A stretch of DNA of 64,000 bases from NCBI GenBank assembly GCA_045807725.1, contig JBJMGV010000013.1, positions 1 to 64,000 on the forward strand, written 5' to 3'. Every line of letters starts with the position of its first letter. Within the stretch, counting starts at the first letter, position 1. Below, piece by piece: positions 1 through 8,191 of the stretch. The notes under the pieces are model-generated. The model saw only the letters and a program-made list of their open reading frames with translations. It did no database searches and was not told where the DNA came from. Origin of the DNA: DATENM01 sp045807725 (GTDB taxonomy: Bacteria; Acidobacteriota; Blastocatellia; UBA7656). The position numbers and the translations under genes are program-made.

Positions 1-53
1 AAAAACATAAACTACACGACGCAATACCCAAATAACAACACAACGGCAACAAG

Positions 54-725
54 ATGACCAATGGCTCAGCGGATGACACGTTCCAGGACTACAACATTCA
101 CGAGCCGGGCGTCATCAGCGAGTCAACCGTTGATGGCGACGGGCCGTTCTACCGCCCGCAGAATGATTACTTCTTCACGCGCTTTGCGCCGCCGCAAGAC
201 GTAGGCACGCCGCAGAACCTGAGCAGTCGAAACACCAAACACCTGCGCGCGTTCTGGGACAGCGTGCCGCGCTGGCTGCATTACGGCTTCGCGCACACGG
301 TGCGCGAAATTCTGCTCGCGCCCGACTCGCCCTATTTGCAAGCGGACGAGCGCGGCTTCAACTTCCGCACCGTGCGCTCGGATCACAATCGCGCGACCGG
401 CAAAGGCTTGAACGGCGTGGCCGCGCCGGTGCTGCCTACGCAAGTGCCCATCACAGTGGCCGACCGCAATGGCCAACTGGCGGGCGATGGCAAGGGGCAG
501 ATTCTCGTCAGCCTCGACAGCCCGACCGCCGCTGGCCCGAACGGCAAACCGTTGATCGACCAACTGGGAACCAGCAACCTTGCGCCGCTCATCGTCGGCG
601 GGCAGATCAACCCGTCGCTCGCTGCGAGCCGCGTGCAAGTCATCAAAGACACGCACGGCAAAACATCGCATCTTTCGGCAAACGACGTTGAGGCGTTGAT
701 CCTCTACCTCAAATCGCTTCAATGA
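54..725 (+). CDS. Cytochrome-like protein, probable C-terminal portion
   Basis: I do not recognise this 223-residue protein with certainty. Its last ~20 residues (LSANDVEALILYLKSLQ) look like the terminal helix of a cytochrome c domain, but no CXXCH haem motif is present, so a haem-binding part would have to lie upstream. There is no signal peptide, and the N-terminus starts abruptly in folded-looking sequence. An in-frame TAA sits at 33-35. A second frame open from base 1 ends with a TGA overlapping this ATG (ATGA, 54-57), which fits either translational coupling or a frameshift in one longer gene. The first ~50 bases are unusually A/C-rich and may be an unreliable contig edge. Confidence 0.45.
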   Translation: MTNGSADDTFQDYNIHEPGVISESTVDGDGPFYRPQNDYFFTRFAPPQDVGTPQNLSSRNTKHLRAFWDSVPRWLHYGFAHTVREILLAPDSPYLQADERGFNFRTVRSDHNRATGKGLNGVAAPVLPTQVPITVADRNGQLAGDGKGQILVSLDSPTAAGPNGKPLIDQLGTSNLAPLIVGGQINPSLAASRVQVIKDTHGKTSHLSANDVEALILYLKSLQ

Positions 726-865
726 TCGGTTGAAGTCAAGACCATCATCAGGTCGAAGGCGGGCGCGGAGTCTTATGGGCTTCGCGCTCGTTTTGTCTCT
801 CACGGCAAGACTGGCAATCGTCAACGCGCGTGTTATAATCGCCAGCGCGTGCGGCCCCATTCAAA

Positions 866-973
866 GTAATGAGTAATGACTAATGAGTGATGAGCGGTGA
901 GTTTTTAGCGGCTGCTTTGCCTTCAACTCATCACTCATCACTGATTACTCGTCACTCATTACTCGTCACTCAT
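866..973. repeat. Inverted heptad-repeat hairpin, GAGTGAT family
   Basis: The left arm (866-901) is a run of imperfect 7-bp units of the type GAGTGAT/GAGTAAT. After a ~23-base spacer, the right arm (925-973) carries the reverse complement (ACTCATC/ACTCATT). The arms could form a long imperfect hairpin. It ends 6 bases before the start codon of the phosphatidyltransferase gene and would translate as a junk SLITRHSLLVTH-type peptide if an upstream ATG were used, so the gene start is placed after it. The same family recurs at 32411, 51772 and 56846. Confidence 0.85.
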
Positions 974-979
974 TCAGCT

Positions 980-1606
980 ATGCCATCGGTATACGACCTC
1001 AAACCGCGCTTTCAGAATTTGCTGCGCCCGCTGATGCGGCGGCTCGCAAAGGTCGGGCTGACTCCGAATGCTGTGACGCTCGCGGCGCTGGTCGGATCAA
1101 TCGCCGTGGGCGCAACGGTGTCGCAAGCGGGCAAGCAGTCGTGGCTGTTGTTGCTATTGCCTGTGTGGTTGTTTGTGCGAATGGCGCTGAACGCCATTGA
1201 CGGAATGATGGCACGCGAACTGAATATGGCGAGCAACCTCGGCGCGGTGCTAAACGAGCTGGGCGACGCGCTCTCTGATCTTGGACTGTATCTGCCGCTC
1301 GCCTTCGTAGACGAGCGCGCACGCTGGCCCGTCATCGCCTTTGCGATTGGCGCGGTGCTGACAGAGTTCTGCGGCGTCACGGCCCGCGCGCTCGGCGCGT
1401 CGCGTCGCTACGACGGGCCGATGGGCAAAAGCGACCGCGCCTTTGTCGTCGGCGCGCTCGGCTTAATCACGTTTGTCAGCGGGCGTGTGCTGGCAGTGTG
1501 GGTTTGGGTCTTCGCGGTCGCGGCGCTGCTGACTCTGTTGACCTGCTGGAATCGCCTTCGCCGCGCGCTGGCGGAACTAGCAAAAGCGAAAGCGAGCGGA
1601 GGTTGA
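980..1606 (+). CDS. CDP-alcohol phosphatidyltransferase family protein
   Basis: A 208-residue integral membrane enzyme expected to move a phosphatidyl group from CDP-diacylglycerol to an alcohol in phospholipid synthesis. The family motif is visible as DGMMAR followed eight residues later by GAVLNELGDALSD. The position usually given as the first Asp of the GX3DX3D block is Asn here. Several hydrophobic segments flank it. Start chosen at ATG 980 because earlier in-frame ATGs lie in a repeat hairpin. It is followed four bases later by a cdsA-type gene and then plsC, an arrangement like E. coli ynbA-ynbB, so all three probably act on one lipid. The head-group alcohol cannot be told from sequence. 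Confidence 0.85.
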   Translation: MPSVYDLKPRFQNLLRPLMRRLAKVGLTPNAVTLAALVGSIAVGATVSQAGKQSWLLLLLPVWLFVRMALNAIDGMMARELNMASNLGAVLNELGDALSDLGLYLPLAFVDERARWPVIAFAIGAVLTEFCGVTARALGASRRYDGPMGKSDRAFVVGALGLITFVSGRVLAVWVWVFAVAALLTLLTCWNRLRRALAELAKAKASGG

Positions 1607-1610
1607 GCGG

Positions 1611-2564
1611 ATGAACTTAGCGGCCACCATTAAAGCGCTTTCACCGGTGACGCAGATGGGACTGCTCGTCCTGAGCGTGCTCGTCGTCGCGTCGGTCGCC
1701 GTCGCCGCGCTCAAACGGGCGCGACCGCGAGCCGACTTTGCAGAGCTGGCGGCGCGCGTGCGAGCGTGGTGGGTAATGGCGGCGGTCTTCTTCGCGGCCA
1801 TCGTTGTGAGCAACCGGCTGTCGCTGGTCTTCTTTGGCTTTATGAGCTTCTGGGCGATGAAGGAATACGTCACGCTGTTGAAGACGCGCCCGGCGGATCA
1901 TCACGCGCTGGTCTTCACCTTTCTGGCTATTCCCATTCAGTATGCCTGGATCGCCATCGGCTGGTATGGCATGTTCATCGTCTTCATTCCGGTTTATATG
2001 ATGCTGATGCTGCCGGCGCGGATGGTGTTGGCGAAAGAGACTTCGGGCTTTGTCGCTTCGGCGTCGCAGATTCAGTGGGGCCTGATGATCTTCGTCTTCG
2101 GCCTCAGCCATATGGCTTTTCTGTTGGCCGTCCCGCAGATTCCTGAGACGAACGTGAACGGGCGTATGCTGGTGCTCTTTCTGGTCTTCGTCGTCGAGAT
2201 GAGCGACGTGTTGCAATATGTCTGGGGCAAGAGCTTCGGGCGGCACAAGATCATCCCGGCGGTCAGCCCGAACAAGACGTGGGAAGGCTTCGTCGGCGGC
2301 ATCCTCTCGGCGATGGGGTTGAGCCTGCTGATCCGCTTTCTGACGCCGTTCACGGTGGGCGAGACGTTGATCGTTTCGCTGATTATCACGGTGGCGGGCT
2401 TCTGCGGCGGCGCGGTGATGAGCGCCGTCAAACGCGACTTCGGCGTTAAAGATTTCGGCACCTCTATTCCGGGTCACGGCGGTATGCTCGACCGCGTCGA
2501 TTCGCTCTGCTACGCCGCGCCGTTCTTCTTTCATTACGTTAGATATTTTCACGCCTGGAACTGA
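1611..2564 (+). CDS. cdsA: Phosphatidate cytidylyltransferase (CdsA family)
   Basis: A 317-residue polytopic membrane protein that makes CDP-diacylglycerol from phosphatidate and CTP. The C-terminal CdsA signature is complete: SAVKR, then KDFGTSIPGHGGMLDRVDS. VSPNKTWEGFVGG, the other conserved segment, lies about 70 residues before it. GGAGG at 1598-1602 sits 8 bases before the ATG, and the preceding gene ends 4 bases upstream, so the pair is co-transcribed. The product would be the direct substrate of the upstream phosphatidyltransferase. The long frames on the opposite strand are shadows. Confidence 0.92.
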   Translation: MNLAATIKALSPVTQMGLLVLSVLVVASVAVAALKRARPRADFAELAARVRAWWVMAAVFFAAIVVSNRLSLVFFGFMSFWAMKEYVTLLKTRPADHHALVFTFLAIPIQYAWIAIGWYGMFIVFIPVYMMLMLPARMVLAKETSGFVASASQIQWGLMIFVFGLSHMAFLLAVPQIPETNVNGRMLVLFLVFVVEMSDVLQYVWGKSFGRHKIIPAVSPNKTWEGFVGGILSAMGLSLLIRFLTPFTVGETLIVSLIITVAGFCGGAVMSAVKRDFGVKDFGTSIPGHGGMLDRVDSLCYAAPFFFHYVRYFHAWN

Positions 2565-2570
2565 AGAAAA

Positions 2571-2663
2571 GGAACCACAGATGAACACAGGTAAACACAG
2601 ATAGAAACCTGCTTCAATAATTCCCTCTTTTCTCCGTGTTCATCTGTGTTCATCTGTGGTTTC
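2571..2663. repeat. Inverted short-tandem-repeat hairpin, ACACAGATGA family (period about 10)
   Basis: The left arm (2571-2609) has three ~10-bp units of the type AACACAGATG. The right arm (2632-2663) carries the reverse complement (GTTCATCTGT twice), separated by a 22-base AT-rich loop. It fills the gap between cdsA and plsC. Same architecture as the 7-bp families but a different unit and period. Confidence 0.8.
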
Positions 2664-2677
2664 ATTCAAAGAAAGTT

Positions 2678-3355
2678 ATGTCGAGCGGCACGGCAAGCCA
2701 AACAGAAAACCCACAAGCGCGGCGATGGACGGCGCGCGATGTGGCGCAGATGATTCTGTTCGCGTTGCTCATCAAGCCCTTTATGACATTGTTCATCGGC
2801 CTGCGCGTACGCGGGCGCGAGCACTTGCCGAAGCGTGAGCAATTCATTCTCGTCGCCAATCATTCGAGCCACCTCGACACCGCGTCGCTGCTGACCCTGT
2901 TCAGCCTGACGCGATTGCGCCGCATTCGTCCGGTCGCTGCCGCCGATTACTTTGAGCGCAACGCTCTCATCTCGCTGCTGACGAAAACTCTCTTCAACAT
3001 CCTGCCCATCGCGCGACGCGGCATCACCGCCGAAAACAACCCGGTCGAACAAATGCGCCAGGCGCTTGCGGCAGGCGACTCGCTCATCATCTTTCCCGAA
3101 GGCACACGCGGCAGCGGCGCTGAGATCGGCCCGTTTCGTTCGGGCATCGCACACCTGCTGGCCAAACAGCCCGACGTGCCGGTCATCCCCGCTTACCTTG
3201 TCAATATGGGCCGCAGCCTGCCGAAAGGCGAGATCATCCCCCTGCCGTTCTTCTGCGAGATTCGCCTCGGCCCGCCCATGCGCTTGAGCGGCGGCAAACA
3301 AGAGATCGTCCGCGCGCTCGAAGCCGCCGTGCGCGGATTGAAAGAGATCGAGTGA
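2678..3355 (+). CDS. plsC: 1-acyl-sn-glycerol-3-phosphate acyltransferase (PlsC family)
   Basis: A 225-residue acyltransferase that would acylate lysophosphatidate to phosphatidate, the substrate of the CdsA encoded just upstream. The catalytic HX4D motif is NHSSHLD, the acceptor-binding motif is FPEGTRGSG, and a PVIPAY segment follows. Hydrophobic residues near the N-terminus (AQMILFALLIKPFM) would anchor it to the inner membrane. Start ATG 2678 follows the repeat hairpin; the earlier ATG at 2636 lies inside the repeat. The stop overlaps the next gene by 4 bases (GTGA). Confidence 0.9.
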   Translation: MSSGTASQTENPQARRWTARDVAQMILFALLIKPFMTLFIGLRVRGREHLPKREQFILVANHSSHLDTASLLTLFSLTRLRRIRPVAAADYFERNALISLLTKTLFNILPIARRGITAENNPVEQMRQALAAGDSLIIFPEGTRGSGAEIGPFRSGIAHLLAKQPDVPVIPAYLVNMGRSLPKGEIIPLPFFCEIRLGPPMRLSGGKQEIVRALEAAVRGLKEIE

Positions 3356-3885
3356 GCCGCTCTGTGTTCAATGTGCCTGCCGCCGATTCGCGCGCAGACC
3401 GATTAGCGACAAGCCGCGCGATGCTGTTGACAGCCTTCCTGTGGGGACTGAGCGAGGCCACTTTCTTCTTCATCGTGCCCGACGTGTTGTTGACGTGGGC
3501 GGCAACACGCTCGCTACGGTCGGCGATTCAGGCTTCGCTTGCGGCGCTCGTCGGCGCATTGATCGGCGGCGCGGTGATGGTAGCGTTCGCTGCGGCCTCG
3601 CCTGACACAACGCACGCGTTTCTGCTGCACATTCCCGGCATCAACGCGCATCTGCTCGCACGGGTCAGCGGGCAAGTGGATGAGCTTCACTTGCTCGCCG
3701 TCTTGTTCGGCCCGCTCAAAGGCATCCCATATAAAATCTACGCCGTCGAGTGGGGCACACGCGGCAACGCGGCGAGGGAAAGACACACAGATGAACCGCT
3801 CATCTTTCTCCGCGTCGCTGTGTCACCGCGTCTCCGTGTCTCTCTTCGCCGTGTCGCCGCGTCGCCGCGTCGCTTCTTCCCTTGA
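3352..3885 (+). CDS. Putative integral membrane protein, C-terminus replaced by repeat sequence
   Basis: Starts with GTG overlapping the plsC stop (GTGA), so it belongs to the phospholipid operon. Residues ~24-85 form two or three hydrophobic segments, and residues ~115-135 (VLFGPLKGIPYKIYAVEWG) resemble the conserved core of small YqaA/DedA-like membrane proteins. From about residue 136 on, the frame runs through an 8-bp-unit repeat hairpin (3755-3873) and encodes an Arg-rich tail that looks meaningless. Expected membrane segments after the conserved core are missing. Probably a gene truncated by the repeat; function unknown. Confidence 0.5.
   Translation: MSRSVFNVPAADSRADRLATSRAMLLTAFLWGLSEATFFFIVPDVLLTWAATRSLRSAIQASLAALVGALIGGAVMVAFAAASPDTTHAFLLHIPGINAHLLARVSGQVDELHLLAVLFGPLKGIPYKIYAVEWGTRGNAARERHTDEPLIFLRVAVSPRLRVSLRRVAASPRRFFP
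3755..3873. repeat. Inverted repeat hairpin, GCGGCGAC family (period about 8), inside a coding frame
   Basis: The left arm (3755-3786) has units like CACGCGGCAACGCGGCGA. The right arm (from ~3808) has the reverse complement units GTCGCCGCGTCGCCGCG and CGCGTCTCCGTGTC. It interrupts the last third of the membrane-protein frame. A one-sided copy of the same unit occurs at 7207-7280. Confidence 0.7.
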
Positions 3886-3957
3886 CCAACTAATCAAGCA
3901 CCTCCTATCCTGCCTTTGCTCGTCAATCACATTCGTTCAATCCAGCGGAGATCAACT

Positions 3958-5262
3958 ATGAAGCCACTGCCTGCTCTCATCATCGTGTTGATTATCACAA
4001 CTCTGATCGCGCCCGCCGCGCCGCAATCGAGAATGATTGCGCCCGCCGCCTCGCGCGATCAGCAAATCGCCCAGGCCGCCGAGGCGATGCGCGCGCGGCT
4101 CATCGAACAGCGCCGTGATTTTCATATGCACCCCGAACTGTCGAACCGCGAAGAACGCACGGCGCGCATTGTCGCCGAGCGGTTGCGCGCACTCGGATTA
4201 GAGGTGAAGACCAACGTCGGCAAGCACGGCGTCGTCGCCTTGTTGAAAGGAGCGAAGCCCGGCCCTGTCGTCGCCGTGCGCGCCGATATGGATGCATTGC
4301 CGATTCAGGAAACGATTGACGTGCCTTACAAGTCGCAGACGCCCGGCGTCAAACACGCCTGCGGCCACGACGTACACACGACGGTCGAACTGGGCGTCGC
4401 TGAAGTGCTCTCGAAGATGCGCGATCAGATCAGCGGCTCGATCAAGTTCATCTTTCAGCCTGCCGAAGAAGGCGCGCCGCCGGGCGAAGAGGGTGGCGCG
4501 GCGTTGATGATTAAAGAAGGCGCGATGGAAAACCCGCGCCCGGCGGCGATATTCGGACTGCACACGAACCCGCTCATCGAAGCCGGCCAGATCGCTTATC
4601 ACAGCGGCCCGGCGATGGCTTCGTCAGATCGCATATCAATCACGATTCGCGGCAAGAAGTCGCACGGCGCGCAGCCGCAGATGGGCGTTGACGCCATCGT
4701 CGTCGCCGCCGAGTGCGTCACCGCTTTGCAGACGATACACAGCCGTCGCATCGATCCGCTTGAGCCGCTCGTCATCACCATCGGCACCATCAAGGGCGGC
4801 GACCGCAACAACATCATCGCCGGCGAAGTCGAGATGACCGGCACGATGCGCGCCTTCAGCGAAGAGACGCGAAAGCGTGCGCAGCAGTTGATGCGCGAGA
4901 CATTGCAGAATGTGACGGCAGCTTATGGCGCGAGCTTCGATCTGAAATTCGACGGCTCGAACCCTGTGACCTACAACGAGCCGGCGCTTGTCGAAGAGAC
5001 GTTGCCGACCATTCGCCGCGTCGTCGGCGCGACGAATGTCATCGCGCCGAAACCATTTATGCCGGCTGAAGACTTTTCCGAATATCAGAAGATCGTCCCC
5101 GGCTTCTTCTATTTTCTCGGCGTCGGCAACAAGGCGAGAGGCATCACGGCGGCGTGGCACACGGCGGAGTTTGACGTAGACGAAGAGTCGCTGGTCGTCG
5201 GCGTCAAAGTAATGACCAACGTGCTGCTCGATTACCTCGACCACCACGCCAACGCGAAGTAG
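3958..5262 (+). CDS. Secreted M20D-family amidohydrolase/peptidase
   Basis: A 434-residue metal-dependent amidohydrolase of the IAA-amino acid hydrolase/hippuricase group. Residues 1-22 are a signal peptide (hydrophobic IIVLIITTLIAPAA), so it acts in the periplasm or outside. Metal ligands are seen in RADMDAL, ACGHDVH, PAEEG, GLHT and WHTAEF. The lid domain lies roughly at residues 190-300. ATG 3958 is preceded by GGAG at a suitable distance; an earlier in-frame ATG at 3916 would bury the signal peptide. The substrate is probably an N-acyl amino acid or peptide, inferred only from family. Confidence 0.88.
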   Translation: MKPLPALIIVLIITTLIAPAAPQSRMIAPAASRDQQIAQAAEAMRARLIEQRRDFHMHPELSNREERTARIVAERLRALGLEVKTNVGKHGVVALLKGAKPGPVVAVRADMDALPIQETIDVPYKSQTPGVKHACGHDVHTTVELGVAEVLSKMRDQISGSIKFIFQPAEEGAPPGEEGGAALMIKEGAMENPRPAAIFGLHTNPLIEAGQIAYHSGPAMASSDRISITIRGKKSHGAQPQMGVDAIVVAAECVTALQTIHSRRIDPLEPLVITIGTIKGGDRNNIIAGEVEMTGTMRAFSEETRKRAQQLMRETLQNVTAAYGASFDLKFDGSNPVTYNEPALVEETLPTIRRVVGATNVIAPKPFMPAEDFSEYQKIVPGFFYFLGVGNKARGITAAWHTAEFDVDEESLVVGVKVMTNVLLDYLDHHANAK

Positions 5263-5271
5263 AAACAGCTA

Positions 5272-5310
5272 GGCCGATTCGCCTTTGTGTTCATCACGAG
5301 CGAATCGGCC
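5272..5310. terminator. Bidirectional terminator-like stem-loop between convergent genes
   Basis: A perfect 11-bp inverted repeat, GGCCGATTCGC at 5272-5282 and its complement at 5300-5310, with a 17-base loop. It lies between the convergent ends of the amidohydrolase (stop 5262) and the minus-strand secreted protein (stop 5319). There is no strong T-run, so it may act by stem stability alone. Confidence 0.6.
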
Positions 5311-5318
5311 CCGGCTGA

Positions 5319-6029
5319 TTAGCGTTTGAGTTCCGGCTTTGGAAACTCCTTCAGATTCTTCCACAGCAATGTCAGGCTGCCGTCGCTGTCCTGGCGAACG
5401 ACTCGAAATACCACCAGCACGTCAGACGTGGAATAATCAATCGAGCGCAGAACGTAAGTCGTATTGACCAGCGCCGGGACACGGCTGGCATATGTCGAGG
5501 AGTTGATCATTACGCCCGTGCCGCTGAGTCGCTGTTGCTCGCGCGCTCCCGGTTCGTGCGATGGTGTTTCGAGCGTGGCGAGGAATTGCACGGCAAGATG
5601 ATCGAGGCCGACCGATTCCAGCGGCACGTCACCGAGCTTGGTTATGTATCCCCAATTCGCCCCGGCAAAGCCGACAAGAAAATAATTCTGCTCAAGTCCA
5701 ACATCCGAGCCGAAGCCATACTCGCTCGTCAGGCGGGTGAACGAATAGTAAGAGCCGCCGCCACGCATCATCAGCTTGCCATCAAATTTTTCGCGCGGCA
5801 GCAGACGACATAAGCCCGTGCCCGGCTGGCGCAGGAATTCGGCGAAGGCCGCGTGGTCTTCTTCAAATGGCGCGAGAAACCGCTGCTCTTTCAACTGCAA
5901 TTCGGCACGCAGAGATTCAATCTCTTTAGCGAGCTTGGCGCGATCCGTCGATTGCGCGCTCGCGCCGGTTGCGAATAACAACGTGATAGTGAAAACGAGA
6001 GCGAGAGGAGCGAAGCGAAAGCGATTCAT
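5319..6029 (-). CDS. Secreted protein of unknown function
   Basis: 236 residues. A signal peptide occupies residues 1-25 (hydrophobic LALVFTITLLFATG, cleavage after ASA). Residues 29-50 are charged and helical (KLAKEIESLRAELQLKE), probably a short coiled coil. The rest is mixed, with several aromatic-rich strands and a single Cys after the signal peptide. I recognise no family. It is monocistronic, convergent with the amidohydrolase and divergent from the epimerase gene at 6204, with 174 bases between the starts where both promoters must lie. Confidence 0.7.
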   Translation of the reverse strand: MNRFRFAPLALVFTITLLFATGASAQSTDRAKLAKEIESLRAELQLKEQRFLAPFEEDHAAFAEFLRQPGTGLCRLLPREKFDGKLMMRGGGSYYSFTRLTSEYGFGSDVGLEQNYFLVGFAGANWGYITKLGDVPLESVGLDHLAVQFLATLETPSHEPGAREQQRLSGTGVMINSSTYASRVPALVNTTYVLRSIDYSTSDVLVVFRVVRQDSDGSLTLLWKNLKEFPKPELKR

Positions 6030-6203
6030 ACGGCCTCCTTGCGTGAACAGGTGTTAATCAATGAACGCCCGGCGAATCTTCCGGTTCCGCAATTCTCCGA
6101 CCGGCGCAGCGCAAAATCAACTCGCTGTTCCCGCATTCCGCACCTCACGACGGTCTGCTATCATCACTCGCGGCTCATCAAACAAAGAGAAAGCAATCAC
6201 CTG

Positions 6204-7205
6204 ATGACTGAACCGAATAAACAGGGCACTGTCCTTGTCACCGGCGCGACGGGCTTCGTCGGCAGCCACCTGGTTGATCGTCTGCTCGAACGCGACGCCA
6301 AGGTGCGCTGCCTCGTCCGCCGCTCAAGTGATCTTCGTTACCTGAAAGACCCGCGCCTTGAATTCGCTTACGGCGGTTTCGATGATGCGACCGACTGGGA
6401 CGCCGCGCTCGCAGGCGTCGAGACGATCTACCACGTCGCCGGCAAGACGTTTGCGCGACGTGCAAAAGATTACTTCGACACCAACCAGCGCGGAACCGAA
6501 CGGTTGCTGGCCGCCGCGCTCAAGCGCCGCAGTCAGATCAGGAAGATGGTGCTGGTCAGCTCGCTTGCGGCCATCGGGCCATCGCGCGACGGCACGCCGG
6601 TTGACGAAGAGAGTGCGCCCGCGCCCATCACGCCTTATGGCGAGAGCAAGCTGATGGGCGAAGAAGCGGTGCGCGCCGTCGGCGACCTGTTGCCCTCGAC
6701 CATCGTGCGCCCGCCGGCGGTCTACGGCCCGCGCGATTACGCGCTGTTGGAACTCTTCAAAGCCATCGCGCGCGGGGTGATGCCGATGATCGGGCGCTAC
6801 GATAAACGAGTAAGTCTCGTCCACGCCCGCGACCTTGCCGACGGCATCATCCTGGCGGGTGAAAGTGAACGTTCGACCGGGCGCGCTTATTTCATCTCAA
6901 GCGAAGAGGTCTATTCGATGCAAACGCTCGCCGCGCGCATCGCCGAGATGATGGGCCGCCGCGCTCGCTCGCTCGCCATTCCGCGCTCGCTCGCTTTTGG
7001 TGTGGCGCTGGCCGCCGAAGGTCTCGCGGCGCTGACGCGTAAGCCGCCGGTCATCAATCGAGACAAGGTGCGCGACCTGTCGGAGCGCTGCTGGGGCTGT
7101 TCCATCGAGCGAGCCAAACGTGAGCTAGGTTACAACCCGCAAATCTCCATCGAAGACGGCCTGCGCGATACGATTGACTGGTACAAACGCGAGGGCTGGC
7201 TGTGA
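6204..7205 (+). CDS. NAD(P)-dependent epimerase/reductase, extended SDR family
   Basis: 333 residues. The Rossmann motif TGATGFVGSHL is at residues ~13-23, an aspartate-bearing loop and the AG (HVAGKTFA) segment follow, and the catalytic YGESK (YXXXK) is preceded by VLVSSLAA carrying the active serine. It resembles dihydroflavonol-reductase-like and hopanoid-associated sugar epimerase families, so the substrate could be a nucleotide sugar or a lipid-linked molecule. Start ATG 6204 follows a purine-rich AAAGAGAAAG. It overlaps the next gene (PAP2) by 4 bases (GTGA), indicating translational coupling. Confidence 0.85.
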   Translation: MTEPNKQGTVLVTGATGFVGSHLVDRLLERDAKVRCLVRRSSDLRYLKDPRLEFAYGGFDDATDWDAALAGVETIYHVAGKTFARRAKDYFDTNQRGTERLLAAALKRRSQIRKMVLVSSLAAIGPSRDGTPVDEESAPAPITPYGESKLMGEEAVRAVGDLLPSTIVRPPAVYGPRDYALLELFKAIARGVMPMIGRYDKRVSLVHARDLADGIILAGESERSTGRAYFISSEEVYSMQTLAARIAEMMGRRARSLAIPRSLAFGVALAAEGLAALTRKPPVINRDKVRDLSERCWGCSIERAKRELGYNPQISIEDGLRDTIDWYKREGWL

Positions 7206-8191
7206 GCGAACGCGACGCGGCGACAGAGCGAGGGGGCGACACGGCGCAGAAGAACGACGCGGCGACGCGGCGCGACCCGCAAGCGGGTTCCCCGGACGCG
7301 GCGACAGGTCAACCGCTGCTCTATCCAGCGGATAAGATCGTCATCGCGTATGTCATCATCATTGCCGCACTGATCGTTGCCTTTAACTCTCGCATTCCTA
7401 TCTGGTGGCAACTGCTCGCCGCGCACGCGCTGGCCATCGGCGTTGTCCTGTTGATAGCGCGGTGGGATCAAGTCGTTTCGGGCCGCGTCGCCGCGTCGTT
7501 CCTTCACGGCTGGTATCCGGTCGCATTCATCCCGGCGACGTTCAAAGAGCTGACTTATTTGATTCCGCTCGTCCACCCGCGCGACTTTGACATTCAGCTC
7601 GCGGCCCTCGATTACCGATTGCTCGGCGTACATCCGACCGTATGGCTTGAGCGGTTGACGTGGCCGGCGCTGACCGAAGTCTTACAGTTGGTCTACGCCA
7701 CTTACTACTTTCTGCCGATCATTCTCGGCGCGGTGTTGTGGCGCAAGGGCTGGTTCGAGCGATACGGTTTCTGGGTCTTCGTCGTCTCGCTCGGTTTCTA
7801 CGTTAGTTATCTCGGTTACATTACAGTGCCGGCGACCGGCCCGCGTTTTCTGCCGGCGATCAAAGACGCGCAATCGTTCCCGCTCACCGGCGTCTGGTTG
7901 TTTCAAGGCTTGCGCGAAACGCTCGACCGCGCCGAAGGCATCACGCGCGACTGCTTTCCGAGCGGCCACACAGAGATGACCCTGCTCGTGCTTTATTACG
8001 CGCGTCGCTTCCACCGCCGCACGTTCTGGCTCCTGTTGCCGGTGGGCAGCGCCTTGATCTTTTCGACCGTTTATCTGCGCTACCATTACGTCATTGACGT
8101 GATCGCCGGCGCGGCCACCGCCGCTCTGGTCATCCTGATCGCCGGGCCGCTTTATCGCTTGCTGTCGCGGAGGCCGTATGCAATGGACTGA
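7202..8191 (+). CDS. PAP2/Aur1-like membrane phosphatase or phosphotransferase
   Basis: 329 residues with about six membrane segments. PAP2 motifs: CFPSGHTEM (motif 2 with the catalytic His) and STVYLRYHYVIDVIAG (motif 3, His and Asp). Motif 1 is reduced (VPATGPRFLP), as in the inositol-phosphotransferase Aur1-like branch. The first ~35 residues (SERDAATERGGDTA...) are encoded by an 8-bp-unit repeat and are probably a non-functional extension. GTG 7202 overlaps the SDR stop, and the 3' end overlaps the helicase start by 14 bases. It may hydrolyse or exchange a polyprenyl or lipid phosphate. Confidence 0.82.
   Translation: MSERDAATERGGDTAQKNDAATRRDPQAGSPDAATGQPLLYPADKIVIAYVIIIAALIVAFNSRIPIWWQLLAAHALAIGVVLLIARWDQVVSGRVAASFLHGWYPVAFIPATFKELTYLIPLVHPRDFDIQLAALDYRLLGVHPTVWLERLTWPALTEVLQLVYATYYFLPIILGAVLWRKGWFERYGFWVFVVSLGFYVSYLGYITVPATGPRFLPAIKDAQSFPLTGVWLFQGLRETLDRAEGITRDCFPSGHTEMTLLVLYYARRFHRRTFWLLLPVGSALIFSTVYLRYHYVIDVIAGAATAALVILIAGPLYRLLSRRPYAMD
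7207..7280 (+). repeat. One-armed GCGGCGAC-type tandem repeat within a coding N-terminus
   Basis: Degenerate 8-bp units (ACGCGGCG, ACACGGCG, ACGCGGCG) run from just after the GTG start of the PAP2 gene. They are the same unit as in the hairpin at 3755-3873, but I see no complementary arm nearby. It is translated as an Asp/Ala/Arg/Thr-rich extension. Confidence 0.6.

Noticed and set aside
1641..2588. Long open frame antisense to cdsA
   Set aside because: Arg/His/Asp-rich composition typical of the complement of a GC-rich gene; the plus-strand frame has the full CdsA signature.
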